NCBI RefSeq assembly: GCF_002008225.1
Contig: NZ_MRDH01000002.1
Location: forward strand, 248,001 to 312,000
Origin: Agrobacterium salinitolerans
Lineage (GTDB): Bacteria > Pseudomonadota > Alphaproteobacteria > Rhizobiales > Rhizobiaceae
Length of the DNA stretch: 64,000 nucleotides
Direction of reading: 5' to 3'
Positions 37,294-45,927 of the stretch are shown here, piece after piece. How positions within the stretch are numbered: position 1 is the stretch's first letter; each line of letters starts with the position of its first letter. Position numbers and translations under genes: made by a program. Under the pieces are notes generated by a model. That model searched no databases, was not told the DNA's origin, and saw only the letters and a list, made by a program, of their open reading frames with translations.

Positions 37294-37578
37294 GCCGCAA
37301 GACGATGCATGACTGTATCCGGCCTGCGCGGCAGGTCGGATCAGCGGGAAATAACGATGCCCATGCATGACCTTGCCTGTGAATTTTCAGACATTGAAGG
37401 TCATGCGCCAGCACCGCGTCCGGCAGTTTTGTTGCCGGCCGTCATTTTTGCATTGGAGCAATCCCGGTGAAACGGGATGACGATGCTCTATTTCTTTGTT
37501 GTCTGCGCAATTCCGGAGGCAAAACCGCTCTGCAGTTTTGCCGGAATTGTTTTAGTTCACGAAAGGTCTTTTCTTACC

Positions 37579-38430
37579 GTGGAATGGCTCAGCGCTTCTG
37601 AAAACCGCCTGCCCGTCGGCCGATATGCCAAGGAGGCCATCGACTGGCTGACCGGCAATCTCGCTTTTTTCTTCGATTGGCTTTCCTTCATTTTCCAAGG
37701 TGTCATCAACGCCCTGCTTTATGTGTTGCAGGCGCCGCATCCGCTTATCATCGTGGCGATCCTGACGGCGCTTTCGGCCTGGACGCGCCGCTCCGTCGGC
37801 ATGCCCGTCTTCACCGCGCTCGGCCTGCTGCTCATCATCAATCTTGGCTACTGGAAGGCGACGACGGAGACGCTGGCGCTTGTCATCGCCGCCAGCACCG
37901 TGTGCATGATCATCGGCATACCGCTCGGCATATTGGCGGCAAGGCGCAAATGGATTTATGCCGGTATGCGCCCGGTGCTGGACCTGATGCAGACCATCCC
38001 CACCTTCGTTTATCTCATCCCGGCGCTGGTGCTGTTCGGTCTCGGCATGGTTCCGGGGCTCATCGCCACCGTCATCTTCGCCATTCCAGCTCCCGTGCGG
38101 CTGACCCGTCTCGGTATCGTCTCGACCCCGCCGGCGCTGGTGGAGGCGGCCGTCGCCTTTGGCGCCACGCCATCGCAGGTTCTGCGCAAGGTGGAGCTTC
38201 CCTTCGCTGCGCCGCAGATCATGGCCGGTCTCACCCAGACGATCATGCTGTCGCTGTCGATGGTGGTCATTTCCGCGCTTGTGGGCGCCAATGGCCTGGG
38301 GGTGCCGGTGGTGCGCGCGCTCAATACCGTCAATATAGCCATGGGCTTCGAAGCGGGATTGTGCATCGTCATACTGGCGATCGTTCTCGACCGACTTTTC
38401 CGACTTCCCGGCGCGGAGGATGATCTATGA
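37579..38430 (+). CDS. choW: Choline ABC transporter, permease
   Basis: Inner-membrane permease of the ProW/OpuAB family, 283 residues, with about six helices and the binding-protein-dependent transport EAA loop (LVEAAVAFGATPSQVLRKVE). The start is chosen as GTG at 37579 (MEWLSASENRLPVGRYAKEA), matching the expected length of about 281 residues. AAAGG lies upstream. An ATG 34 codons earlier would add an unrelated hydrophobic segment. Its stop overlaps the choV ATG (ATGA), so the two are translationally coupled. Confidence 0.9.
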   Translation: MEWLSASENRLPVGRYAKEAIDWLTGNLAFFFDWLSFIFQGVINALLYVLQAPHPLIIVAILTALSAWTRRSVGMPVFTALGLLLIINLGYWKATTETLALVIAASTVCMIIGIPLGILAARRKWIYAGMRPVLDLMQTIPTFVYLIPALVLFGLGMVPGLIATVIFAIPAPVRLTRLGIVSTPPALVEAAVAFGATPSQVLRKVELPFAAPQIMAGLTQTIMLSLSMVVISALVGANGLGVPVVRALNTVNIAMGFEAGLCIVILAIVLDRLFRLPGAEDDL

Positions 38431-39473
38431 GTGATGCTATCATCTTCGGAAATGTCGATATCGTTTTCGGCAACCGGCCCGATGCAGCTTTGCCGCTGAT
38501 CGACAAGGGCAGTACGCGTGAGGAGATCAATGCCGAAACCGGGCTGGTGCTCGGTGTCGCCAATGCCTCGCTGTCCGTCAAGGAAGGCGAGATTCTCGTC
38601 CTCATGGGGCTTTCCGGATCCGGCAAATCGACGCTGCTCCGGGCCGTCAACGGGCTTGCGCCCGTGGTGCGCGGCAATGTCGGCGTGAAGACCAGTTCGG
38701 GTTATGTCGATCCCTATCGCTGCCCTGCGAAAACGTTGCGTGACCTGCGCATGCACACGGTCTCCATGGTCTTCCAGCAATTCGGCCTGCTGCCCTGGCG
38801 CAATGTGGCCGACAATGTCGGCTTCGGGCTTGAGCTTTCCGGCGTGCCGGAAGCCGAGCGCAAGCGCATGGTCGCCGAGCAGCTCGAACTGGTCAATCTT
38901 TCCGCCTGGGCCGACCGCAAGGTGGGCGAGCTTTCCGGCGGCATGCAGCAGCGCGTGGGGCTGGCGAGAGCCTTCGCCACCGGCGCGCCGATCCTGTTGA
39001 TGGACGAGCCGTTCTCGGCGCTCGATCCCCTCATCAGAAGCCGCCTGCAGGACGAACTTCTGGAATTCCAGAGCCGGCTGAAGAAAACGATTCTCTTCGT
39101 CAGCCACGATCTGGACGAGGCCTTCCGCATCGGTAACCGTATCGCCATGATGGAAGGCGGACGCATCATCCAGTGCGGAACGCCGCAGCAGATCGTCAAG
39201 CAGCCGGCCACGCCCTATGTCGCGGATTTTGTGCAGAACATGAACCCGATCTCCATGCTGACCGCCGCCGATGTGATGAAAAAGGGCGTGGACGAACGCA
39301 ATGGGCAAATGGCAGTCGCCGCCACCGCCCGTCCGTCATCGCCGCTGATCGATATTCTCGATGCGCTGTCAAAACATTCCGGCGCGATCGGCGTTGTCGA
39401 CAATGGTGCGATCGTCGGCACGATTTCCGCCGATGAAGTTGTGGCGGGGCTGACGCGTCACCGCAAGAAATAG
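38427..39473 (+). CDS. choV: Choline ABC transporter, ATP-binding protein
   Basis: ATPase subunit of 348 residues. Walker A is GLSGSGKSTLLRA, the Q-loop QQFGLLPWRNV, the signature LSGGMQQRVGLARA, Walker B ILLMDEPFSALD, and the H-loop FVSHDLDEAF. A C-terminal CBS-like extension (about 280-348) is shorter than in E. coli ProV, as usual for ChoV. It overlaps choW by 4 bp. After the stop, a weak stem AAGGG/CCCTT with a T-rich tail lies at about 39497-39530. Confidence 0.95.
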   Translation: MSDAIIFGNVDIVFGNRPDAALPLIDKGSTREEINAETGLVLGVANASLSVKEGEILVLMGLSGSGKSTLLRAVNGLAPVVRGNVGVKTSSGYVDPYRCPAKTLRDLRMHTVSMVFQQFGLLPWRNVADNVGFGLELSGVPEAERKRMVAEQLELVNLSAWADRKVGELSGGMQQRVGLARAFATGAPILLMDEPFSALDPLIRSRLQDELLEFQSRLKKTILFVSHDLDEAFRIGNRIAMMEGGRIIQCGTPQQIVKQPATPYVADFVQNMNPISMLTAADVMKKGVDERNGQMAVAATARPSSPLIDILDALSKHSGAIGVVDNGAIVGTISADEVVAGLTRHRKK

Positions 39474-40016
39474 CGATTCGCCTCTCCCCCAAAAAAGAAA
39501 GGGTCTTCCGTCGTGGAGGGCCCTTCGTCTTTTCCGGGAGGTCTCTGCGGCGCAAATTATACCTTCCCACGGCAGCAAAGAATATTTTTTGACCTCACAA
39601 GTTATGCATTAAAATAATTACTAATAAAAATCATATTGCAAATTCGGCGAAAATTGCGCAATGTTAATCTAGATTCTTTGGTTCGCTATTAAATTTAAGG
39701 TGGTAATAGATTGTGGCGTCAAAATCCGGTATCGAGCGTTGGTATTGAAGTGCTCAATTTTTAATCTCTTATTTCTTATGGATGCTATTTCTAATACATA
39801 ATTTTATTATATTTTTCATAAAATCAGGCGAAACGCCGATAAATTAATCACAATTTATTAAGTAAATAATCGGTCAAGAATAGTCTTTGGAAGGGGCGCG
39901 ATATAAGCAAGATTTAGGTATATACAACGTATCGACCGAATTATAAAAACACCTTTAGAACACCTATTATTGCCACCATGACCGTCTCTCGGACTGTCAT
40001 CAGGAGACTTGAGCGT
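39474..40016. other. Long AT-rich region upstream of nolR
   Basis: A 543-bp spacer, strongly AT-rich from about 39580 to 39990. No reading frame is credible. A good sigma-70-like promoter is visible: TTGACC (39589-39594), 18 nt, AATAAT (39613-39618), pointing right and implying either a leader of about 390 nt for nolR or a separate small RNA. ATTTAGGTATATACAAC near 39915 is close to the NolR operator consensus (A/T)TTAG-N9-A(T/A), but the last base differs. Confidence 0.5.
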
Positions 40017-40337
40017 ATGGATAATCAATCTCTGTCGGAACACAGCATCGCCGCTGCAGACTTGCTCTCAGCGATGGCGAACCCAAAGCGCCTGATGATC
40101 TTGTGCACGCTGGTGGATACGGAAGTGCCTGTTGGTGTTCTCGCTTCTCAGGTTGGCCTCAGTCAGTCCGCTCTCTCGCAGCATTTGTCGAAATTGCGTG
40201 CGCAGCGACTGGTGAAGACACGACGGGATGCGCAGACCATCTATTACTCCAGCAACTCCGAATCCGTGAAGAAGATCCTTGCTTCACTCGAGGACATCTA
40301 CTGCCAGGCGCAGAAAAGCAGCAAGACTGCGGCTTGA
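40017..40337 (+). CDS. nolR: NolR-like ArsR-family transcriptional regulator
   Basis: A winged-helix repressor of 106 residues with no metal-binding ELCVCDL motif. It corresponds closely to NolR of Sinorhizobium/Rhizobium, from LLSAMANPKRLMIL through GLSQSALSQHLSKLRAQ to TRRDAQTIYYSS. In rhizobia, NolR represses nod genes and controls growth, exopolysaccharide and conjugation loci, including its own. Start ATG at 40017 with AGGAG 10 nt upstream. A further ATG 13 codons earlier is less likely. A strong terminator follows, so it is monocistronic. In a non-nodulating host it would serve global control. Confidence 0.87.
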   Translation: MDNQSLSEHSIAAADLLSAMANPKRLMILCTLVDTEVPVGVLASQVGLSQSALSQHLSKLRAQRLVKTRRDAQTIYYSSNSESVKKILASLEDIYCQAQKSSKTAA

Positions 40338-40377
40338 TCCCACGGTCCTGTTAAGGCCCGGCAGCATCACCCAATTG

Positions 40378-40406
40378 AAACCGGCGCACGACGCCGGTTT
40401 TTCTTT
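40378..40406 (+). terminator. Intrinsic terminator of nolR
   Basis: AAACCGGCG (40378-40386), loop CACGA, CGCCGGTTT (40392-40400), then a T-rich run. Perfect nine-base arms. Confidence 0.88.
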
Positions 40407-40467
40407 TCAGCGGCCTTCCCGCGGCTGCATCCGGCACAGGGATCGGGGCTGCGTATTAGCGCGGTTT

Positions 40468-41643
40468 TCATACCGGCGCAGCCGTTTGTATCTGTTGTTT
40501 GAGGCGGGTTGCTGCAGCGGCATATCCGCCGTCGGCGCCATCCACGAAATGCATGTGGTCTCTCGAAAGCGGAGATGGAACAATACAGGTCATCAATGCG
40601 GCATCCTGTTCGTGCAGGCCGTAATAACAGCTTCCCGACAGGCGCCCCTGTTCCAGCCGCGCGCGGATATTTTCGAGTCGGGCGGCGTCGATATCAACGG
40701 TCATCTTCAGACCGTCGTCGAATTTCCTGAAATCGGTGTTGCTGGCGACCGAGCGTCTGTAACGATCCGCATTAAATCGTCCAAGCGACAGTTTGGTCAA
40801 ACCGAGGAGATTGACGAGGAAGCTTTCACCCAGGATGCGAAACGAGCGGCGCATCCTGCCCCAGGCATCGTGATAAGCAGCGCCGGCCCGGGCTTCGAGG
40901 CTAAGACCCTCGCGCACGAAACCGAGTTTCGGCCCATCCTCCGGCACGGGGTGGCCGTGTCTTGCATCCTGCTCGGCGAGATCAACGAGATCGATGACCA
41001 GCTGACGGAATGCCGGCATGTCCCGCGACGGTCCCGGCACGGCGATAATCGACACCACCTTGCCGTGGGTTGCCGGAATGGGGTTCCAGCGGCAGGAAAG
41101 ACCGGTGAGATCGGGGCGTTCGCCCGTTTCTGCGGCGGGCAGGGCATATTGCCCGTCCTTCATCCGCGCTTCCGCCCAGCTGTTGCCGCCACCTGAGAAC
41201 ATGGCGTAGGAAACATCCTCGCTTGCCTGAAAGCGCGCGACGCGAATATCGAAGCCATTTTCACGAATATCCTCGATGGGAACCAGCGCCACGCGCATGG
41301 CAAGATCGAGATCGTCCTTTACCCAACGCTGCACATTCGAAAGTGCCGTTCGTGCGACAGGCAGCCCCTGGGGCGGCACCGTGACGGCGGCGCCATCGCC
41401 GCCGAAAACGAAAGGCAGGTCGTGACGCCCGAGACTGTTCGATACGCCTGATATGACCGCCGCACCCGCCATATTGACGGCCTTGTAGCGGCCGGTGCCG
41501 ATGGCCGAAGTCGAATCGACGATATCGGCGATGGCCAGCCCCCATCCCGGCGGCAGGGCGCGATAAAGCGTCGGGTCGGCCACATCTTCAAAATGCCGGA
41601 AGACGGGCAGGCCCGTCAGAAATTCTTCATCTGCTGCGATCAT
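40468..41643 (-). CDS. DUF3095 protein with nucleotide-cyclase-like features
   Basis: A 391-residue soluble protein of the DUF3095 group. The N-terminal 120 residues echo class III nucleotide cyclases: WGLAIADIVDSTSAIG resembles the first metal-binding Asp loop, and LPFVFGGDGAAVTVP the second. Downstream segments such as VSYAMFSGGGNSWAEARMKD and GLSCRWNPIPATHGKVVSII are family-specific. The transition-state Asn/Arg residues of true cyclases are not recognisable, so catalysis is uncertain. It is transcribed toward nolR and has no partner on its strand. Confidence 0.75.
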   Translation of the reverse strand: MIAADEEFLTGLPVFRHFEDVADPTLYRALPPGWGLAIADIVDSTSAIGTGRYKAVNMAGAAVISGVSNSLGRHDLPFVFGGDGAAVTVPPQGLPVARTALSNVQRWVKDDLDLAMRVALVPIEDIRENGFDIRVARFQASEDVSYAMFSGGGNSWAEARMKDGQYALPAAETGERPDLTGLSCRWNPIPATHGKVVSIIAVPGPSRDMPAFRQLVIDLVDLAEQDARHGHPVPEDGPKLGFVREGLSLEARAGAAYHDAWGRMRRSFRILGESFLVNLLGLTKLSLGRFNADRYRRSVASNTDFRKFDDGLKMTVDIDAARLENIRARLEQGRLSGSCYYGLHEQDAALMTCIVPSPLSRDHMHFVDGADGGYAAAATRLKQQIQTAAPV

Positions 41644-41928
41644 GGCGTATTATCCTCCAGCGGCGACCAAACGCCAAGCGTTTACGGAAAGCCGATGCGT
41701 CCTTTCCGATGGCGCAATCACGGTCGATCCGGCGATTGATTTACCGCTAATAGAGCTAATCCAGCAAAGGTGACTTGCATAAATCATCAAACCTTCCGTA
41801 TGAGTTGAGTGGAAGGCTCGGAATTCAAAAATGGAACGAGTTTTCGCCGGGAGGCGTCCGATAGTTTCATTCGGTCGGCGCCCATGGCGCTCACCGGGTC
41901 CCGCGACCCCCTTTAAGGAGACACCAGG

Positions 41929-43035
41929 ATGAAACTGAAGACATTGACCAGCGTGACGCTTGCAGCGTCCTTCGCATTCGCACCCCTTGCTCATGCCGAG
42001 ATCGTCATCGGCCTGATTGCGCCACTCACCGGTCCTGTCGCCGCCTATGGCGACCAGGTTAAGAACGGCGCCCAGACGGCAGTCAATGAAATCAACAAGA
42101 AGGGCGGCATCCTCGGCGAACAGGTCGTGCTGAAGCTTGCCGACGACGGCGGTGAGCCGAAGCAGGGCGTTTCCGCGGCCAACCAGCTTGTTGCCGAGGG
42201 CATCCACTTCGTCGTCGGTCCTGTGACGTCCGGCGTCGCCATTCCGGCATCGGATGTCTTTGCCGAAAACGGCGTGCTGATGGTGACGCCGACGGCGACC
42301 GCGCCGGGCCTGACCAACCGCGGCCTTTCCAACGTTTTCCGCACCTGCGGTCGTGACGACCAGCAGGCCGAGGTTGCGGCGAAATATGTTCTCGCCAACC
42401 TCAAGGACAAGAAGATCGCCATCATTCACGACAAGGGCGCTTACGGCAAAGGTCTGGCAGACGCCTTCAAGACCACGCTGAACGCCGGCGGCGTGACCGA
42501 AGTGCTCTACGACGCGCTGACGCCCGGCGAAAAGGATCTCGGCGCGCTGACGGCCCGTCTGAAGTCCGACAATGTCGACATCGTCTATTTCGGCGGTTAC
42601 CATCCGGAAGCGGGTCTTCTGGTGCGTCAGCTGAAGGATATCGGCTCCAAGGCTGCCGTTATCGGCGGTGACGGCTTGTCGAACAGCGAGTTCTGGAACA
42701 TCGGCTCGCAGGCTGGCGAAGGCACGATCTTCACCAACGCTTCCGACGCGCTGAAGAACGACGATTCCAAGGCCGCTGCCGAAGCGCTGAAGGCCGCCAA
42801 CATTCCGGCGGAAGCCTTCACACTCAACGCCTATGCCGCTGTTGAAGTGCTGAAGGCCGGCATCGAGAAGGCCGGAAGCGCCAAGGATTCCGAAGCCGTC
42901 GCCACGGCCCTGAAAAGCGGTGATGCTTTCCCGACCGCAATCGGCAAGGTGACCTACGGCGAAAACGGCGACCTGACCTCGCAGGCCTTCTCGCTTTTCA
43001 AGTGGCAGGACGGCAAGATCGTCGCAGCCGAATAA
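41929..43035 (+). CDS. LivK-type branched-chain amino acid binding protein
   Basis: Periplasmic substrate-binding protein of the LivJ/LivK/BraC family, 368 residues with a 23-residue signal peptide (ending LAHAEI). Family features are [40 protein letters not shown] and [20 protein letters not shown], then the hinge [12 protein letters not shown]. Ligands are Leu, Ile or Val and related amino acids. AAGGAG precedes the ATG. No permease or ATPase gene adjoins it, so it is an orphan binding protein feeding a transporter encoded elsewhere. A strong terminator follows. Confidence 0.92.
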   Translation: MKLKTLTSVTLAASFAFAPLAHAEIVIGLIAPLTGPVAAYGDQVKNGAQTAVNEINKKGGILGEQVVLKLADDGGEPKQGVSAANQLVAEGIHFVVGPVTSGVAIPASDVFAENGVLMVTPTATAPGLTNRGLSNVFRTCGRDDQQAEVAAKYVLANLKDKKIAIIHDKGAYGKGLADAFKTTLNAGGVTEVLYDALTPGEKDLGALTARLKSDNVDIVYFGGYHPEAGLLVRQLKDIGSKAAVIGGDGLSNSEFWNIGSQAGEGTIFTNASDALKNDDSKAAAEALKAANIPAEAFTLNAYAAVEVLKAGIEKAGSAKDSEAVATALKSGDAFPTAIGKVTYGENGDLTSQAFSLFKWQDGKIVAAE

Positions 43036-43044
43036 GCTGATCCT

Positions 43045-43077
43045 ACCGGCCGCACCTGTGCGGCCGGTTTCATTTTT
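43045..43077 (+). terminator. Intrinsic terminator of the LivK-type gene
   Basis: ACCGGCCGCA (43045-43054), loop CCTG, TGCGGCCGGT (43059-43068), then TTCATTTTT. Perfect 10-base arms. Confidence 0.92.
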
Positions 43078-43102
43078 GCGGCCGAAAATGGGTCAAGGCA
43101 GC

Positions 43103-43504
43103 ATGGGCGACGCCGGGAAACAGATTTTTGGAGACATCGGCTTCGGACGGACGTTCCCGATTGTCCGGATCTTCGACGAGGCCAAGGCGCGGGAGTTCTA
43201 TGTCGAGTTTCTCGGTTTCGGGGTCGATTGGGAACACCGATTCGGCGAAAATTTCCCGCTCTATATGCAGGTTTCACGAGCCGGAATGGGGCTTCACCTC
43301 AGCGGCCATCATGGGGATGCGACGCCGGGTTCCAACATCTTCGTCACCATGCACGGCGTTCACGCCTATCAACAGGAACTGGCGGCGAAGGACTATCGCT
43401 TCATGAAGCCGGGCGTTGAAGAACTGCTATGGGGCGATGTGATGGAAGTGACCGATCCGTTTGGCAACCGCATTCGTTTCTGCGAGCAAAAAAGCGAAGC
43501 ATGA
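43103..43504 (+). CDS. Glyoxalase/bleomycin-resistance fold protein
   Basis: A 133-residue VOC-superfamily protein: FPIVRIFDEAKAREFYVEFL, then MGLHLSGHHGDATPG, then EVTDPFGNRIRFCEQ. It resembles small bleomycin-resistance-like proteins that sequester drugs, but the family also includes lyases and dioxygenases, and substrate is unknown. His and Glu residues that could bind a metal are present in these blocks. The ATG at 43103 follows AAGG; an ATG at 43088 lies inside the terminator tail and lacks a site. It is followed by a large palindrome. Confidence 0.78.
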   Translation: MGDAGKQIFGDIGFGRTFPIVRIFDEAKAREFYVEFLGFGVDWEHRFGENFPLYMQVSRAGMGLHLSGHHGDATPGSNIFVTMHGVHAYQQELAAKDYRFMKPGVEELLWGDVMEVTDPFGNRIRFCEQKSEA

Positions 43505-43570
43505 CGTTTTGGACGAGGGCTCAAGGCCCTTGACCTTGTTCTCCGTTTGAAGGATAGAACGCGCAAATAG

Positions 43571-43607
43571 CGAACCGCGCGCACGGAGACCCCGTGCGCG
43601 CGGTTCG
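43571..43607. repeat. Perfect 16-bp-arm palindrome
   Basis: CGAACCGCGCGCACGG (43571-43586), spacer AGACC, CCGTGCGCGCGGTTCG (43592-43607). It lies 66 bp after the glyoxalase-like stop and 53 bp before the CDF gene. The T run after it is weak (TGCGTTTT), so terminator function is possible, not certain. Confidence 0.85.
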
Positions 43608-43660
43608 TGCGTTTTGGCACTTGATGATGCAATTCGTTCGCATCCGCACGGGGGCAGAAA

Positions 43661-44575
43661 ATGAACAATGAAGGCAATATGCCGGGCGGGGCGCTGGTTC
43701 GCAAGCTCGCATTCTGGGGCATCCCGCTTTCTTTCGGCGTCCTTGGCCTGAAGCTCGTGGCCTGGTGGGTCACGGGCTCGGTCGCGCTTTTATCGGACGG
43801 TCTGGAATCGACCGTGAACGTGGTCGCGGCCTTCATCGCCTATTTCGTCATTCGCTATGCGCAGAAGCCGGCCGATGACGACCACCAGTTCGGCCACCAT
43901 AAAGCGGAATATATTTCCGCGGTCGTGGAGGGTGTACTCATCGTCGTTGCCGCGCTCCTGATCGTGCAGGAGGCCTGGGGCGCTCTGTTCACTCCGAGAT
44001 TGCCGGAAGCGCCGGTGCTTGGCCTTGCGATCAATGCCGTGGCCGGTATCGTTAATGCTGTCTGGGCGATAATCCTGATTCGCGTCGGCAAAAAACATTC
44101 CTCACCCGCGCTTGCGGCCGATGGTCACCACATCATGTCGGATGTCGTTACCTCGGCGGGTGTTCTCGTCGGCCTTGTCCTTGCATTGCTGACGGGCTAC
44201 GCCATTCTCGATCCGCTGCTCGCCATTCTGGTGGCCATAAACATCCTGTTCCAGGGATCGAAGGTCATTCTGCATTCGCTTGGCGGGCTGATGGATCGGG
44301 CCGTGGAGCCGGAAGAGGACGAGGCGATCAAGAAGGCCATCGCCGAACATTCCGGCGGTGTGATTGGCGTACACGATCTGCGGACACGTCGCGCCGGCTC
44401 TGCCGCCTTCATCGATTTTCACGTCGTGGTCCCTGCTGTCATGACGGTGCGGGAGGCGCATGATATTTGCGACCGCCTCGAAGATGCCATAAGGGACGTC
44501 ATACCCGGCGCCAGCCTTGCCATTCACGTCGAGCCTGAGGGCGAAAAGGCGCATGGCGTCAAAGTGATTGTTTGA
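43661..44575 (+). CDS. Cation diffusion facilitator family transporter
   Basis: Inner-membrane divalent-metal exporter, 304 residues, six helices and a C-terminal cytoplasmic ferredoxin-like domain (about 215-304). Family hallmarks are [38 protein letters not shown] and [15 protein letters not shown]. The transport site normally has D45, D49, H153 and D157 (FieF numbering). Here the second Asp is Ser (D46xxxS50), while H157 and D161 are kept. This altered site makes the metal hard to predict; Mn, Fe or Zn are possible. It is followed by queF after 16 bp, so the two may be cotranscribed. Confidence 0.87.
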   Translation: MNNEGNMPGGALVRKLAFWGIPLSFGVLGLKLVAWWVTGSVALLSDGLESTVNVVAAFIAYFVIRYAQKPADDDHQFGHHKAEYISAVVEGVLIVVAALLIVQEAWGALFTPRLPEAPVLGLAINAVAGIVNAVWAIILIRVGKKHSSPALAADGHHIMSDVVTSAGVLVGLVLALLTGYAILDPLLAILVAINILFQGSKVILHSLGGLMDRAVEPEEDEAIKKAIAEHSGGVIGVHDLRTRRAGSAAFIDFHVVVPAVMTVREAHDICDRLEDAIRDVIPGASLAIHVEPEGEKAHGVKVIV

Positions 44576-44591
44576 AAAACAGGAGTTTTCC

Positions 44592-45056
44592 ATGTCCGTG
44601 ACGGATGTTTCCGGCCTGTCGCAGCTGGGCACGAAGGTCGATACGCCTGAGAGCCCGGAAAAGGCCGTGCTCGAAAAAGTGCCGAACGGCAATGCCGGCA
44701 CCGATTATGTCGTGCGCTTCACTGCGCCCGAATTCACATCGCTTTGCCCGATGACCGGCCAGCCGGATTTCGCCCATATCGTCATCGACTATATTCCGGG
44801 TGATTTCCTGGTGGAATCCAAGTCGCTGAAGCTGTTTTTGCAGTCCTTCCGCAACCACGGCGCATTCCATGAGGATTGCTCGGTCTATATTGCCAAGCGG
44901 CTGGTGGAGCTGCTGCAGCCGAAATGGCTGCGCATCGGCGCTTACTGGTATCCGCGTGGCGGCATTCCGATCGACGTCTTCTGGCAGACCGGACCGGCGC
45001 CTGAAAGTGTGTGGCTGCCGGATCAGGGCGTTCCCACCTATCGCGGTCGCGGCTGA
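44592..45056 (+). CDS. queF: NADPH-dependent 7-cyano-7-deazaguanine reductase
   Basis: Reduces preQ0 to preQ1 in queuosine biosynthesis. The 154 residues are of the unimodular QueF type. The catalytic Cys is C52 in [14 protein letters not shown] with Asp following. [24 protein letters not shown] is the QueF motif for substrate and NADPH. Start ATG at 44592 has AGGAG 6 nt upstream. An ATG 8 codons earlier lies in the CDF gene. Adjacency to a metal exporter is unlikely to be functional. Confidence 0.96.
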   Translation: MSVTDVSGLSQLGTKVDTPESPEKAVLEKVPNGNAGTDYVVRFTAPEFTSLCPMTGQPDFAHIVIDYIPGDFLVESKSLKLFLQSFRNHGAFHEDCSVYIAKRLVELLQPKWLRIGAYWYPRGGIPIDVFWQTGPAPESVWLPDQGVPTYRGRG

Positions 45057-45080
45057 TCCGGCTTTGTCGGGATCGATGAT

Positions 45081-45827
45081 TCAGGCGAACGAACCGTCGT
45101 CGCCTGAATCGAAATCCGCATCGTCGGCGTTGTCGTCGTAATCGGCCTGCTGGATATCGTCATCGTCGTTGTTTTGCGGGCTGGCGCTGTCGCCATAATA
45201 ATTGTTGATGACGGTTTCCTCGACTGGCGCGTTGCCGATGCCGCTATTGCCGCCGAAGGGAGAGCCAAGGCCGAGCGACGACATGTGGCCGCCGAAAATG
45301 CCGCTCAACGAATTGGCGAGCAGCATGCCGCCGGCGACACCCGCGGCGGTTCCGAGGGCCCCCTGTAGAAAACCACCGCCTGATGTGCGCCCGAATGCGG
45401 CGGGCTGCTGGCTCCAGGGGCCGCCGGGTTGCTGGCCTGCGGGCGATCCCCAGGGACCCGCCGTCTGGCCGGTGGTATCGTTGCGCCATGAGGCTTGCGG
45501 GGCAGGGACGGGTGTCGGTGCTGGCGGCTGTGACTGGCCGGTTCCGAAGATGGAACTCAGAAAGCCGCCCTGCGCTGCGGCCTGTGGGGCGCTATTGCCG
45601 CTTTCCAGCGCGTGGATACGGTCTTCGAGCTGCTTGATATGGGCTGCGGCCGCTTCCAGTCCCTTTTCCTGAACGATGACAGCCTGGGCGAGATAATAGG
45701 GGGCCGCGGGCTGATCGCGCACGGCGTCTGCGATCAATGTTTCCGCCTCGCGGTCACGCGGGGTGGCGGATGCGGCCCTGGTTCTTTCGAACAGGCCCTT
45801 GAGAAGCTGACTTTCTTCCGGTGACAT
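45081..45827 (-). CDS. DUF2076 protein
   Basis: A 248-residue DUF2076 protein. A helical N-terminus (MSPEESQLLKGLFERTRAAS, LIADAVRDQPAAPYYLAQAV) forms a coiled-coil-like region to about residue 75. Pro/Gln/Gly-rich low-complexity follows (about 90-165). A glycine-rich hydrophobic segment (GALGTAAGVAGGMLLANSLS) may form a membrane hairpin. A very acidic C-terminus (DDDDIQQADYDDNADDADFD) ends it. Function is not established. The start at 45827 has AAGGAGG 7 nt upstream, an excellent site, and the 11 codons before it are rejected. Confidence 0.82.
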   Translation of the reverse strand: MSPEESQLLKGLFERTRAASATPRDREAETLIADAVRDQPAAPYYLAQAVIVQEKGLEAAAAHIKQLEDRIHALESGNSAPQAAAQGGFLSSIFGTGQSQPPAPTPVPAPQASWRNDTTGQTAGPWGSPAGQQPGGPWSQQPAAFGRTSGGGFLQGALGTAAGVAGGMLLANSLSGIFGGHMSSLGLGSPFGGNSGIGNAPVEETVINNYYGDSASPQNNDDDDIQQADYDDNADDADFDSGDDGSFA

Positions 45828-45927
45828 ATGCTGCCTCCTTACCGTGAAGCGAAAATCCACGATAAGGAGGTAGGCCTCAATTCCGGCTTTTCAAAGCGGC
45901 CCGAATTTTAAATTTCGGTAATGATCG

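Noticed and set aside
37477-37578. Longer ChoW starting at the upstream ATG
   Set aside because: Adds a hydrophobic segment not expected in ChoW; the GTG at 37579 gives the family length.
38010-39308. 432-codon open frame antisense to choW/choV
   Set aside because: Covers conserved ABC-transporter genes on the other strand; no motif of its own.
39858-40043. 61-codon minus-strand frame in the nolR upstream region
   Set aside because: No ribosome-binding site or motif, and it overlaps the nolR start.
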